Assembly: GCA_006503475.1 (NCBI GenBank)
Contig: RSEH01000351.1
Coordinates: forward strand, 1 to 38,500
DNA length: 38,500 nucleotides
Direction: 5' to 3'
DNA from: Stentor roeselii
Taxonomy: Eukaryota; Ciliophora; Heterotrichea; Heterotrichida; Stentoridae
Both the position numbers and the translations under genes were made by a program. The notes beneath the pieces were generated by a model. It was not told the DNA's origin. It saw only the letters and a program-made list of their open reading frames with translations, and ran no database searches. Each line of letters opens with the position of its first letter. Within the stretch, counting starts at the first letter, position 1. Below are positions 1-9,515 of this stretch, one piece after another.

Positions 1-157
1 ATTCCAAGCCAGTCAATTAAACCATTTCTAAAAAAAAATCCTAAAAAATCCTAAAAACTTCAAAAAACTTCAAAAAACTTCAAAAAACCCTTAAAAATCA
101 TTCAACCTTCAAAAAACTCTTTTATCACCTATTTAATGGTAAATGGCCAGAATATAA
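1..157 (+). promoter_or_regulatory. G-poor leader upstream of CHMP4-like gene
   Basis: The stretch before the first start codon is A/C-rich on the sense strand with few G. It is built from words such as CCTAAAAAATCC and CTTCAAAAAA. The 10-mer CTTCAAAAAA occurs three times in tandem at 58-87. The same vocabulary precedes several other genes in this window. No promoter motif can be named from sequence alone. Confidence 0.4.
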
Positions 158-808
158 ATGCGTCTGTTCGGGAAGAAAAAAGAGCCAAAGATGAACCAAG
201 AGCAAGTCCTCAGGTCAATGGAATCCCTGCGTAAAACGATCGACGACATCGGAAAACGTTCTCAAGTCCTTCAAAACAAAGCCTCCAACGAGATGAAAGA
301 CGCGTTAGTACGAAAGAAGCAAGGCGACAAATCAGGAGCACTTATCTGTTTAAAGCGTAAAAAGCTATACGAAGGTGAAATAGCGAAGTTAGAAGGCGCA
401 AGGATGAACCTCGAGCAGCAGTTGTTCGCGATAGAAGGAGCGAGCATGAACAAGAATATATTCGACTCATTGAAAACAGGGAACCAGGTGTTAAAGCAGG
501 TTCATGGAGACATGAAAATCGAAGATGTTGATAAGTTGAAAGATGAAATGGAAGAACAACAGGAGATGTTGAATGAGTTGAATGAAGCCATTTCTCAACC
601 CATTGGAAGTCTCAGTAATCTGGATGATGATGAACTTATGAATGAACTGGATGAACTTGAGGCGAAAGAATATGAAATTGGCATGTTGGATCTAGGAGCA
701 CCTGGAAAAGTGACTAATAATACGACTGTGACTAATAACGTGGCTGCACCGCAGCCTGTGAAAAAAAATGACGACTTAGACGATCTTTACAACGAGCTTC
801 AGTTTTAG
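158..808 (+). CDS. CHMP4: ESCRT-III subunit, CHMP4/Snf7/Vps32 family
   Basis: 216-residue Snf7-domain protein. It has a short N-terminal stretch with the basic run GKKKEPK, then long charged helices (about residues 12-150) with the pattern of ESCRT-III cores, including an alternating K/E hairpin and a conserved LKRKKLYE-type segment. An acidic linker (about 155-180) and a C-terminal acidic amphipathic tail ending in DDLYNELQF follow. In the family, CHMP4/Snf7 is the main polymer-forming subunit that constricts membrane necks in multivesicular body sorting, abscission and membrane repair; its C-terminal helix binds Bro1/ALIX-type and Vps4 partners. Length matches the usual 215-240 residues. 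The start is the first ATG after a G-poor leader. It converges on the next gene with only 26 nt between stops. CHMP4 is the best fit; another Snf7 paralogue such as CHMP6 is less likely. Confidence 0.85.
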   Translation: MRLFGKKKEPKMNQEQVLRSMESLRKTIDDIGKRSQVLQNKASNEMKDALVRKKQGDKSGALICLKRKKLYEGEIAKLEGARMNLEQQLFAIEGASMNKNIFDSLKTGNQVLKQVHGDMKIEDVDKLKDEMEEQQEMLNELNEAISQPIGSLSNLDDDELMNELDELEAKEYEIGMLDLGAPGKVTNNTTVTNNVAAPQPVKKNDDLDDLYNELQF

Positions 809-834
809 TTAGATATTTTAATAAGATTCTACAG

Positions 835-3132
835 TTAATTTAAAATTAATGACAACTCTTCTGCCAGGTCCGCCAACAAAATATCGGCCATATCAAGTTT
901 CACTTGAGTTTCCTCAAATTCAAAATCATTCCACAGCCACTCATAATCAATGATATCTTTTTTCAATGTAAATTCAAGAGCTTCATTTCGAGCTGCATTC
1001 AAAGCAGCTTCATCAAGGTGGCCATTGCTAAGAATCATATTTTCCGTCGGTATTTTTCCCACTTGGCACATTGAAAGCCCTGTCATGAAGTTAAGGAAAA
1101 CTGATAAAAGGTCCTCAATGATCAAAGGCTTTTTCACCAGGACTCTGTCTTGATAGCTCCAGACCTGTGGAAGGCCTTTCACGTTATAAGGACGGAAAAA
1201 CTGCAGGACTTCGTCAGATGCTGCTAAAAGCATCTTCTTGTGAATCAAGTCAGCTTCTTGCAACTGACGGGAACTTGAACTCGCCTCTGCTGAAGGAGGT
1301 GAAGTGATTAAAATGTTTTCAATGTCGAGGACTGGCTGGAATATGAAACGGTCTTCGAAGTCGTTGAAGTCGTTGTGGATCTTTTCGAGTTGCTCTAAAG
1401 GGTCTTGAATTACAGGATTTTTCACTTTTAAAGCGATTTTTGATTGGTTTTTAAGGAAGATGGATTTTAAGTAGTCAAATACGAAATCGCTACTTGTTTC
1501 GATACGCTTTTCAGATGTGAGAAGGTCTTGACGGGTTTCTTTTATTTCTTGTAGCTTTAGGAGAGGGACTGGGTAGGCTGAGATTAGAGATTCTAATGTG
1601 AAGTCATCGATTTTATAGGGCTCGGGTACTCCTTGACCTTCTGTTTTTTCTTCTTCGATTATTAGACTGCTTAGGTCGGGGAAGTTTATGATTTCGGGTA
1701 AAATTGGGGAAAGCATTGTGGGGTCGATGTGCTCGAAATCGTTGACTGTTATCGAGTTCCCCGGTTTCAGAAACTTATTCGACTCATCATTTCTCCCAGC
1801 CGGTTCTCTAACAAGACTTTCCATTTGCATCTTACTGGCCGAGCTACTCAAGTTAGTTTCTTGAATGATTCTAGAAACGACATCCTTTTTATCCTTAACT
1901 TTAAGACTGAGTTCAGAGATCTCTTCAGTCTGAACAGTTTCTTTGTACCTCTGTTCAATGCCCTCCAAATTATTCTTAAAGAACTTCGAAAAATTATCAA
2001 AACGATCTTGAACTGACTTTAAAAGAAGTTCTTCCAACTGCGAGTTTCTTCCTAAAACTCCAGATAAAAACTGGAGGTCTTCCAGTTCTTTTTGTTTTAA
2101 ATACTCCAAAGTTAAAATTTGTGCTTCTTTCCAACTTATCTGCTCTTTTAACAGCTCTTGGAGCTTTGAAGTACTGGTTTTACGATGATTTTCTAGATAT
2201 TTACGAAAACTTGACTGGATTTTACGTGCTGCTCGGTTTCGACGGAAGTTTTCCAGGATTTTTTCAGAGTTTTTTTTTATGCTTGGACCTGTTTGACTTG
2301 ATTGGAAACTTTCAGCTTCTTCTGAAGTTAATGTGAAGAGTTTTTTTGTGTTTTTTTGGAAGTCTTTTGAAAGTTTTTCGTATTCTTGAAAATCGCCGAA
2401 TTCTTCTGTGTCCATTAGGCTTATTGTTTTTTTGTTGATTTTGTGGGTCTTGCATGGTTCTAGGTTTTTGTAGTTGAATTCGAGGTCTTCGTAGTTTTCT
2501 CGGCAAGTGACTGGATGTTGAAAAGAAATCTTTTCAAACTTTTCATCATTGACATGATCCATGTTGCTGAAAGGTCTTCCAAGACTATTCGATCTATTAG
2601 ACTTGACAGATTTTTTGACATCTTTAGAAGACCTTCTAGATGAAACCGACCTTTGTTTAGAACTTTTTAGCCGGGTTTTCACTAAGTCAAAAATTTTTGC
2701 CCTGCTTGACTTAAGAGTTGCCATCATTTCATAAGAAGTCGGACTTCTAGCCTTGTGAAAAGGAGGCTTATTCGAACATTTCTGTACTTTCTTCGAATGT
2801 TGCTCTAAAGTCGATGGAGCTCGAGTCCGATCTGAACATTTTTTATGCTTTTCTCGTTCAGAAGTTGAAGAAACTAAAGCAAAACCGGTTAAAACAGTCT
2901 TTGTTTTTGAGTGTTTCGCCTTTTTTGACTCACATCTCTGGGTTTTGTTTGAAAGTTTTTTAACTGGAGTCTTTTTGCTCAGTAAAAGCTTTTTGAAGGT
3001 TATTTCAGATGATTTTGATGAATAAATTTCTTGTAAAGTCTTCTGGGAACAGGGAAGTTTTGAATTTGGAGAGGTTTTCGCGTTGACTGGTTTTTTTGAT
3101 GTCGGGTTTTTTTTGGTTGGGACTTTTGGCAT
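835..3132 (-). CDS. IQ-motif protein with basic N-terminus and DUF4378/CEP350-like C-terminus
   Basis: 765 residues, not confidently assignable to a named gene. The first ~190 residues are very Lys/Ser-rich and probably disordered. A single IQ motif (about residues 298-317, core AARKIQSSFRKYL) suggests calmodulin binding, followed by a coiled-coil stretch (about 320-430). The C-terminal ~120 residues are predicted helical and contain a NEALEF box and an acidic terminal helix (DMADILLADLAEEL). This resembles the DUF4378 fold seen in microtubule-associated TRM proteins; I also considered CEP350-type ends. A role at basal bodies or cortical microtubules is inference. The start ATG follows a G/T-rich (sense C/A-rich) flank. 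The gene ends 26 nt from the CHMP4 stop (convergent). An overlapping reverse-frame ORF at 3000-3215 is a shadow. Confidence 0.6.
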   Translation of the reverse strand: MPKVPTKKNPTSKKPVNAKTSPNSKLPCSQKTLQEIYSSKSSEITFKKLLLSKKTPVKKLSNKTQRCESKKAKHSKTKTVLTGFALVSSTSEREKHKKCSDRTRAPSTLEQHSKKVQKCSNKPPFHKARSPTSYEMMATLKSSRAKIFDLVKTRLKSSKQRSVSSRRSSKDVKKSVKSNRSNSLGRPFSNMDHVNDEKFEKISFQHPVTCRENYEDLEFNYKNLEPCKTHKINKKTISLMDTEEFGDFQEYEKLSKDFQKNTKKLFTLTSEEAESFQSSQTGPSIKKNSEKILENFRRNRAARKIQSSFRKYLENHRKTSTSKLQELLKEQISWKEAQILTLEYLKQKELEDLQFLSGVLGRNSQLEELLLKSVQDRFDNFSKFFKNNLEGIEQRYKETVQTEEISELSLKVKDKKDVVSRIIQETNLSSSASKMQMESLVREPAGRNDESNKFLKPGNSITVNDFEHIDPTMLSPILPEIINFPDLSSLIIEEEKTEGQGVPEPYKIDDFTLESLISAYPVPLLKLQEIKETRQDLLTSEKRIETSSDFVFDYLKSIFLKNQSKIALKVKNPVIQDPLEQLEKIHNDFNDFEDRFIFQPVLDIENILITSPPSAEASSSSRQLQEADLIHKKMLLAASDEVLQFFRPYNVKGLPQVWSYQDRVLVKKPLIIEDLLSVFLNFMTGLSMCQVGKIPTENMILSNGHLDEAALNAARNEALEFTLKKDIIDYEWLWNDFEFEETQVKLDMADILLADLAEELSLILN

Positions 3133-3488
3133 TTTGAATTTATTTGATTATGAAAAGATTCGATCTCTGAGGTGGAGGAGATCAACGGATTGTTTCGGAA
3201 GAGACAAAGATTCAAGTGGATCGAAATTTAGATGTTTAGTCGATGGGTGAGAAATTAATTCGTTGATTTTTTTCAATGTTTTATGATAATTATTACAATA
3301 AATAGATGAATCATGTGAAAATTTTCCAACAATTCTTAGTTTAGTGAAAATAATTTTTTGGTATAAGAGAATTATTCTTAAATTCTTTGATTAATATCTT
3401 ATCATTCATTACTAAAACTTCTTAACAGTGAATTTCATCCTCTTCATTCTCTTCCATTTGTTATAAAAGATTAAAATCCTATAATGAA
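3133..3488. other. AT-rich intergenic
   Basis: Separates two minus-strand genes. The part nearest 3132 is the leader of the IQ-protein gene. No ORF, repeat or RNA gene is visible. Confidence 0.4.
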
Positions 3489-4016
3489 TCAATTGAAAGA
3501 ATAATTATTCCTCGTTGTCAAATAAGAATCTTCCCTATATTTATTACGAAGTACTGGAAATTGATATGAATCATGAAGGCCAGAATATCTTTGATTAGGA
3601 AACTTAGACAAAAAGTAAGACTTTGTTGGAACATACGTCGAAATCACTTCAGGTTCCAAAAATGAAGGACGAATTGTATTAGAAATGACTGAATAATTCT
3701 TCTTTGAATGGAGTCTGTTTGACTCTTTTGATTCAAAATGATTGAAAGAATGAGAAAGAGCTGTTTTCGCTTTATTTGAAGGCGAATCAATCAGGGTTCC
3801 TTTGGAGACTTGATTGGTTAGTTTTACTTTCGCATCGATTTTTCCTGACATTCTCGTTATTTTAGTTGTCATTGGAAGAGTAGGTCTAAAACTTTCTAGT
3901 TTTCGGTCGTTTGATAGGTACTTGGATAGAGAAAATGTTAAATCTTCGAATATTTTTGGATTTGATTGAAGATTTTTAGAGTATCGCTTTGGTCGACTAC
4001 CAGAAAAACTGTTCAT
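3489..4016 (-). CDS. hypothetical Ser/Lys/Asn-rich protein
   Basis: 175 residues, basic, rich in Ser, Asn, Lys and Tyr, with no domain I recognise, no signal peptide and no membrane segment. The composition suggests a disordered protein, possibly cortical or phosphorylated. It is probably a real gene: codon use and C+G content are above the AT-rich flanks and it starts at an ATG. It ends in TGA, one of only two TGA terminators I found among the genes here; the frame beyond it reads six more sense codons before TAA. Confidence 0.5.
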   Translation of the reverse strand: MNSFSGSRPKRYSKNLQSNPKIFEDLTFSLSKYLSNDRKLESFRPTLPMTTKITRMSGKIDAKVKLTNQVSKGTLIDSPSNKAKTALSHSFNHFESKESNRLHSKKNYSVISNTIRPSFLEPEVISTYVPTKSYFLSKFPNQRYSGLHDSYQFPVLRNKYREDSYLTTRNNYSFN

Positions 4017-4436
4017 ATTATTTGATATAGTTTATAAATAGTGATATTTAATGATTGTTGATTTTTTAGGAAATTTGTGTAGAATGGGAGAATATTAGAT
4101 AATGATTTTTCTACATGTTTAGAAGGAAAAAGGAATTGTTTTAACATTATCTTTTAGAATCAAGAATTGATTTAATCACTTTTATCGCCATAGTAATTAA
4201 GAAAGAACAAAACTTTATATAATTAAACACTTTAAAATAAGTTTTCTATTCAAAAATCTAAACTAATCATCTAATATGATAATTTAATTGAGTTATCTTT
4301 ATAAGTTAACTACTAATTTTTAGGATTGGCTTTCTAATTATAAGATAGTTCCAATGATAATAAATGAATCCTTTCGGTCGATTAAGATTATCAGTAATCA
4401 ATAATCTCAAATTTTCAGGTTTATTTCTTATAATAA
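4017..4436. other. AT-rich intergenic
   Basis: Flank of two diverging units: the leader of the 3489-4016 gene, then the 5' flank of the decayed peptidase copy. About 45 nt before 4437 weakly resemble the 5' flank of the intact peptidase gene (shared TTATAATAAATGG just at the start). Nothing else is visible. Confidence 0.35.
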
Positions 4437-5620
4437 ATGGAACATTTCTAATACATTTGAAATTTGTTTGGTAAAGATAGGAGATGTGGCACTTACAAGT
4501 AAATATATTCCTGGCTATCCGATATTCTATGATACTCGCCCAATCAATTAACATATTCAAAGGCAGAAACTTTAGTCAACTTTATTCCATGTGGAACAGG
4601 TTTGATTATCTCTATAAAAGAAATAAATCTAAGTGGAAATTTAACGAAATGCTCTTCTTTTAACAGCTGCACATGTCGTGAGCAATATAATAGATGATAA
4701 CAACACAGAAGATGCTTTGCATCTTGGAAAATCAACAAGTCAAAAAATATTATTTTATTAAAAGATTGTAGGAGAAACAAGTGAAGTTATAATCTAAATT
4801 TACCAAATATAGTTAATGTGTTAATGACGATATCGCAATATTATTATTGAAATTGAAATGAGTGATACCCCAGAGTTTTACAAACTTTCAACTATAACTA
4901 GTGATCAAGCAACATAGTGTATCAGGGTATCCAAAAAAACCTAATGATATTTTGTATGAGATACCTCAGATGATCACCTGTGATCAATCTGCGTTAAAAA
5001 TAAAACAAAACAAAATATTCTGTGATTTTAAAGGGAAGTTCTAGTTAGAAGGTAATGTCGTAAGTGACTAAAATTGAATCGTCGAAATCTCGTGTTCGAC
5101 AACTAACGGAATGTCGGGTAGTTCATAATGATATATCAGAAAGTAATGGAAAATTATTATGAGGACCTCTCATCCAGGACAAAAAGAAGTTGTTGAAATT
5201 TACAGATACTTTCAAGAAAAGAAGACTTGAAAACTATCATCGAAGACATCCTTAGGCTAAGAAAATGATTTTTTTTTAAATGATAGTGTTTTTGATGATA
5301 TATCTTATACAAGATAATTCAAAGATGATATAATTTTTAATAAGATAAAGATAAGGCGAAAATTAAGTATTGATGGACATACTTTAAATGAATCGTTATT
5401 CAAGTTACCTGATTTAGAAAACCATTTGGATAAAAATTTTTTTTTTAGAAAATTTATATGTTCAGATCAATATGTTTAGTAGTCATTGCTTTTATTTAAA
5501 AAAAAGATATGTGGCAAATGTTGGAATATCATTAAAAAGTGATAGTTTAGGAGGATTGAAATATTCTTTAAGTTAATTGATGTGAATTTAACTGAGGAAA
5601 TAATAGTATTACTAAGCTAA
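4437..5620 (+). pseudogene. decayed paralogue of the trypsin-like peptidase at 36183-37400
   Basis: Full-length but broken copy. Translating all three forward frames and comparing with the intact protein gives matching blocks in order: start MEHF (intact MEPF); GDVALTSK (GDMALTSK); TLVNFIPCGTG (TLVNFFPSGTG); SIKEINL; LLTAAHVV with the catalytic His; KYYFIKR; DIAILLLKLK with the catalytic Asp; PEFYKLSTIT; EISCSTTNGMSGS with the nucleophile Ser; LSRKEDL; RRKLSIDGHTL; ANVGIS; and a terminal LLS-stop at 5618-5620. Between blocks lie many in-frame stops (for example TAA and TGA within the first eight codons) and frameshifts. The span of about 1.18 kb matches the intact 1.22 kb, so it decayed by small lesions rather than truncation. 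Homology continues into the 3' flank (near 5670-5730). Confidence 0.9.
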
Positions 5621-5973
5621 TAAAAAAATCTTATTGATGTATTATTTGATGATCTAATAAAATTTTATGAATAGAGAAATCGATTATCAATCTTCTTCAG
5701 TCTTGAATAATGACCATACTTCAATTGAAAAGGGTAATTTTTATAACTATTATTAACGTTTTTAGTGCATTTAATAGATAAGATAGTAATCAACTTGGCA
5801 AAAATTATCCACACACAGACTTTAACTGATTTTTAAACCCTTATATTGACTCAACGAAAGAAATGACAACATCAGAGGATTTCTTTGGATTCAGATGATT
5901 TATTCATCGATCTTAAGGATTTAAGGTTTATCAGAATTTGATTATTCAGATTTTTTTTTTAAATACTTGACTT

Positions 5974-6047
5974 GGGTACTTAATTGCAGAATCTCTAGCG
6001 ACTACCTTTTCCTATACTTGTAGATGATATTATAAGGCTTGACGTTA
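5974..6047 (-). repeat. copy C of the peptidase 3'-flank repeat
   Basis: Core matches, in reverse complement, the repeats at 35841-35907 and 34158-34223: a GGGTACTTAATT block, then a TAGATGATAT block and AAGGCTTG. It lies about 350 nt past the stop of the decayed peptidase copy; copy B lies about 280 nt past the stop of the intact gene. It therefore appears to travel with that gene. It could be a conserved 3' flank, the end of a decayed neighbour gene or a non-coding RNA. Confidence 0.6.
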
Positions 6048-6309
6048 AGGTATTATTTATAGTTTATGATTTAAAATTCTTAAAAGATATTCAATGAAAA
6101 TAAATTTCAAAGGATTAGGAGAATAAATACATATTTCAAAATGAATGATATAATATAACATATAATTAAAAATTCTTGAAAAAAGTTATAACAAGATAGT
6201 TTTTGGTTGCTTAATAATTACATTTTTCTTCGTGAACATGCCCTAACTCACATTTTAAAGTAATTAAAAATGTGATTCAAGTTATTTCCAATTAATTAAT
6301 TCTTTTAAT

Positions 6310-6555
6310 GATAAAAAACCCTATTTCACCTATAAATTGAATCCTTATTTAACATATTTTCTAACCCGTAAAAAAATAAAAAAATCACATCTTTCATAAT
6401 TAAAAACCTTCCAAGAAAATATAAAAAATTCCAAAATCATGACTCTCCAAATAAATCCTAAATTCAAATCTCAACTCAAAATTAAACTAAACCCAAATAC
6501 CCCACCCTTCAAAAGCTTTCCACCTAAAAACATCCCTCTTAAAACCCTCTAAAAA
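6310..6555 (+). promoter_or_regulatory. G-depleted leader of the C1q-like gene
   Basis: Sense strand is almost entirely A, C and T, with words such as CCACCTAAAAACATCCC and CCTCTAAAAAATG running directly into the start codon. It supports ATG 6556 as the start. No TATA box is obvious. Confidence 0.45.
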
Positions 6556-8682
6556 ATGTCAGATTCCCACACACTAACCACTCAAGACATCCAAGCCCTT
6601 CTCTCCTCCTCCAGCCAATGGGAAAAAGTCGACCGAATCATCTTCCTAACCTTCAAAACCCTTTGCGACTACCTTCAAGTTCAATCATTAAAGCTAGAAA
6701 AGCTCGAAAAGTCAATCGACTACTTCAGTTCATCAACTCAAAACTCTTATCAAGACCTTTCAACTTCCCTAGACCTAAAAGTAAGTTTTTCTGAAATGAA
6801 TCAAATTCTTGAAAAAAAAGTCTCAAAAAACGACCTTTCTTTCATTCTTGCAAACAAAGCAAACCTTCAAGACTTGAAAAGTCTTGAAGCGAAATGTGCG
6901 AAATATGAAGATTTGGACAAGTTTTACGAAGATTTCTTGAAACGGTGGCAAGATACTCTTAGTAAAAGTGAACTGGAAGATATTTACAAGCTTATTGAAA
7001 CTAAACCGAGTAGAAGTGAACTTGAAGAAGCTCTTGCTTGTAAAGCGAATAAACAAGCAGTCGCCAACGCTCTTCACAAGAAAATCAACAGAAATGACTT
7101 GGAAAGTCTCATCGCGAATAAAGCAGATTCGAAAGAACTTGCTTTTCTTTCTACGGCGATTGAAGCGAAAGTTGATTACTCGTCTTTTGAAAGTTTTTGC
7201 AAGATGGTTAATGAAAAGGTTGAAGAAATCGATTCTGTCAGTCTTTCTCAAAAAGAACTCCCGACAAGGACTGAACTAAAAACTGTCCAGTCAGAAATCG
7301 AAGAAAATCAAAGAACTGTCTTCGCAGAACTGGAAAAAATCAAGATTTCCTTAAAAACCAGCATCGAAAAAATGAAAGAAAATATCGAATCTCGTCAATT
7401 TGAACTCGTTTCACAGACTGTTAATGAAAACGAGGAAAAAATCTTAAACGAAACTTTAACATTAAAAAATTTCATAAAACAAAAAGTTGAAAACCTCGAA
7501 AATGAAAATTTAAAACTTTCAAAAAACACTGAAAAATCACTGAAAATCCTTGAATCTGACTTGAAAATGATTAAAGAAAACAACAGCTCCTTTCAAAACA
7601 CATTCAAAGAGCTTACCCGTGACAATCAAAAACTTTTAGCCTTAAGTAATTCTTTCCATTCAGACCAAGGAAAACTACAGCAAGACCTTCAAAAGTTCCA
7701 GAAAACCTTAGAAGACCTAAATAAAAAAAAAGCAAATCTTTCCCAACTTCACGAGTCTTTCACTTTATTAAAAGAAGAATGTTTACTTGAAACTCGTCAA
7801 GAGATTCACCAGGCTTTAATCTCATTTAAATCCGCTCTTTCCGAAGACACTTCAACAATTCGAGAAGAGATAAAGTCTCAGATCTCGAAACAAGAACAAG
7901 CCCTTCAAGCCTTCCTTGAGAAAAAAGTGAATACTTCTGAATTGTTATCAATCGCTTCTGACATCTCCACCGTCAAAAGGTCCCTCGACCTTCTCGCAGC
8001 TCAAGACGAAGTCGACCTTATCAGAGATTCTATCGAGTCCGTTCAACTCACATTAAAAAAAAAAATCGAAGGCGATTTGTTAGAAAAGAAAAAAAATTCT
8101 GAAATCATTGAAAATATTTGGAAAGAACTTTCAAGTAAAGTTGAAAATGAAGACTTTCAAGAAGTTATCAGTGGAAAAGTTGGAATTGAAGAAATTAATA
8201 AAAGTATTGAAGAGATCTATGATATCATTGATAAAAAAGTCGATGTTCAGGAATTTGAACAACAGGTCAATGGACAAAGTGTTATTAATGAAGCCTTGTG
8301 TGCTGAAAATCGATTGGCTAGGTGGATTTGGAAAGCTGGAGATTTAAATGCGGGAAATGTTGTTTGGGACACTCAGGCTGTTAACACCTCGCAAGATGTT
8401 TTCGTCTGGGATAAAGGAAAAGTCAATATTCAGGTACTTCAACCTGGACTTTATATGATTGAATTCGGATTTTTTGCGAAGAAAAAACCGACTGTTGGAG
8501 TCGTTGTTAATGGAGAAACTATTATCATTGGGGGAAGCTCTGTTAGTATTAAACCTTGGGGAAAGACTACTTGTAGTGGAATTACTTTAGTGGATTATTT
8601 GGTTTTACCTGGAAGGAGTAGAATTTGTGTTAATTATGCGGGAGTACCTGGGGAAGGGTTCTTTGGGATTAAGAAACTTTAA
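6556..8682 (+). CDS. long coiled-coil protein with C1q/TNF-like C-terminal domain
   Basis: 708 residues. Residues about 30-570 are continuous coiled coil, with an N-terminal part (about 75-220) made of degenerate ~18-20-residue repeats carrying KVS/KANxxDLxxL-type motifs. The last ~130 residues switch to beta-rich sequence: WDKGKVNIQVLQPGLY, a central VVVNGETI strand, LVLPGRSRICV and a terminal GEGFFGIKKL. This is the strand pattern of the C1q/TNF jelly roll, where domains trimerise and bind ligands. No signal peptide is present, so it is probably intracellular; a cortical or basal-body scaffold is inference. Transcription ends in a G/T-rich flank. The family call for the C-terminus rests on pattern only. 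Confidence 0.7.
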   Translation: MSDSHTLTTQDIQALLSSSSQWEKVDRIIFLTFKTLCDYLQVQSLKLEKLEKSIDYFSSSTQNSYQDLSTSLDLKVSFSEMNQILEKKVSKNDLSFILANKANLQDLKSLEAKCAKYEDLDKFYEDFLKRWQDTLSKSELEDIYKLIETKPSRSELEEALACKANKQAVANALHKKINRNDLESLIANKADSKELAFLSTAIEAKVDYSSFESFCKMVNEKVEEIDSVSLSQKELPTRTELKTVQSEIEENQRTVFAELEKIKISLKTSIEKMKENIESRQFELVSQTVNENEEKILNETLTLKNFIKQKVENLENENLKLSKNTEKSLKILESDLKMIKENNSSFQNTFKELTRDNQKLLALSNSFHSDQGKLQQDLQKFQKTLEDLNKKKANLSQLHESFTLLKEECLLETRQEIHQALISFKSALSEDTSTIREEIKSQISKQEQALQAFLEKKVNTSELLSIASDISTVKRSLDLLAAQDEVDLIRDSIESVQLTLKKKIEGDLLEKKKNSEIIENIWKELSSKVENEDFQEVISGKVGIEEINKSIEEIYDIIDKKVDVQEFEQQVNGQSVINEALCAENRLARWIWKAGDLNAGNVVWDTQAVNTSQDVFVWDKGKVNIQVLQPGLYMIEFGFFAKKKPTVGVVVNGETIIIGGSSVSIKPWGKTTCSGITLVDYLVLPGRSRICVNYAGVPGEGFFGIKKL

Positions 8683-9110
8683 ATGTGTTTTTTTTAGGAT
8701 TTTTTTTGGGTTTGGGAGAATTAAGGGTTTTTTTTGTTTTAGGAATTTAGAGTGAATGTAGATAGAAGAGAATATTAATCTTTATTATTTTGTTTTAGTT
8801 GAATTATATGAATGATATTTATGGATTAGTGATGTTCAGAAATACTAACGGAAAATGTAATCGAGCTTTTTGAGGATGTTTTTCGTGTAAATATTTAGGA
8901 TTCATCAACTAGGTATTTTGCCATCTAAATCGAAAAAATAATTTTATAAAAGTACTTAAAACTTCAAGTTTTTTTAGTTTTAATATAACGCGAAACAACA
9001 ATTAAAGCTCCTGAATCTAGATTAATCATCACAATAAAAATATATAGATCTTCTTAACCTAATAATTTCTAAATCTAATTCTTTTTCTTGGATTTGAGTC
9101 TATATAAAAA
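8683..9110. other. convergent intergenic, G/T-rich then AT-rich
   Basis: Lies between the stop of the C1q-like gene and the stop of the U1-type zinc-finger gene. It begins with T-runs and GGG/TTT words (TTTTTTTTAGG), then becomes plain AT-rich DNA. No ORF, repeat or RNA gene is visible. Confidence 0.35.
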
Positions 9111-9515
9111 TTACAAAACAAACCCTTCATCATAATCCTCAGACTTGACCTGAGCCTTAGCCTTTTGCACCTTTTGCACTTTTTTGTTATTATTATATTC
9201 TTCTGGAGTAATGAACCGAAGCCAGGTCTGTACTCCGATCACATTTTGTTTATGTTTCTTGCCGTCAACATGACTGTAATAATAAGAATCATCAACCAAG
9301 TAGGTGTCACAACAAGAGCAAACACCGACTTTTCCATCTGGAATAATTTTCACAACTTTTGCTTGTTTTGTCTGCTTGCTTGGCTTAGGAAGTAACTGCT
9401 TTGTTTCTAGCTTTTGAAGATCTTTGTATTCTGAGTACACTGAGATTGCGTATGAAAGGACTAAAGAAAATGAAATGTAAAATAAGGTGCCATAGAGGTA
9501 AAACTCTAAAGTCAT
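9111..9515 (-). CDS. membrane-anchored U1/matrin-type zinc-finger protein
   Basis: 134 residues. Residues about 5-26 form one hydrophobic segment (LYGTLFYISFSLVLSYAISV), a likely signal anchor. A basic linker leads to a zinc finger with ligands C66, C69, H82 and H88 (Cx2Cx12Hx5H, with HVDGKKHKQN), the spacing of U1-like/matrin C2H2 fingers that usually bind RNA or DNA. The C-terminus is acidic and Lys-rich. A membrane anchor on a U1-type finger is unusual; such a protein might tether RNA or another protein at ER or nuclear membrane (inference). The start ATG is preceded on the sense strand by C/A-rich DNA. Convergent with the upstream C1q-like gene. Confidence 0.65.
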   Translation of the reverse strand: MTLEFYLYGTLFYISFSLVLSYAISVYSEYKDLQKLETKQLLPKPSKQTKQAKVVKIIPDGKVGVCSCCDTYLVDDSYYYSHVDGKKHKQNVIGVQTWLRFITPEEYNNNKKVQKVQKAKAQVKSEDYDEGFVL

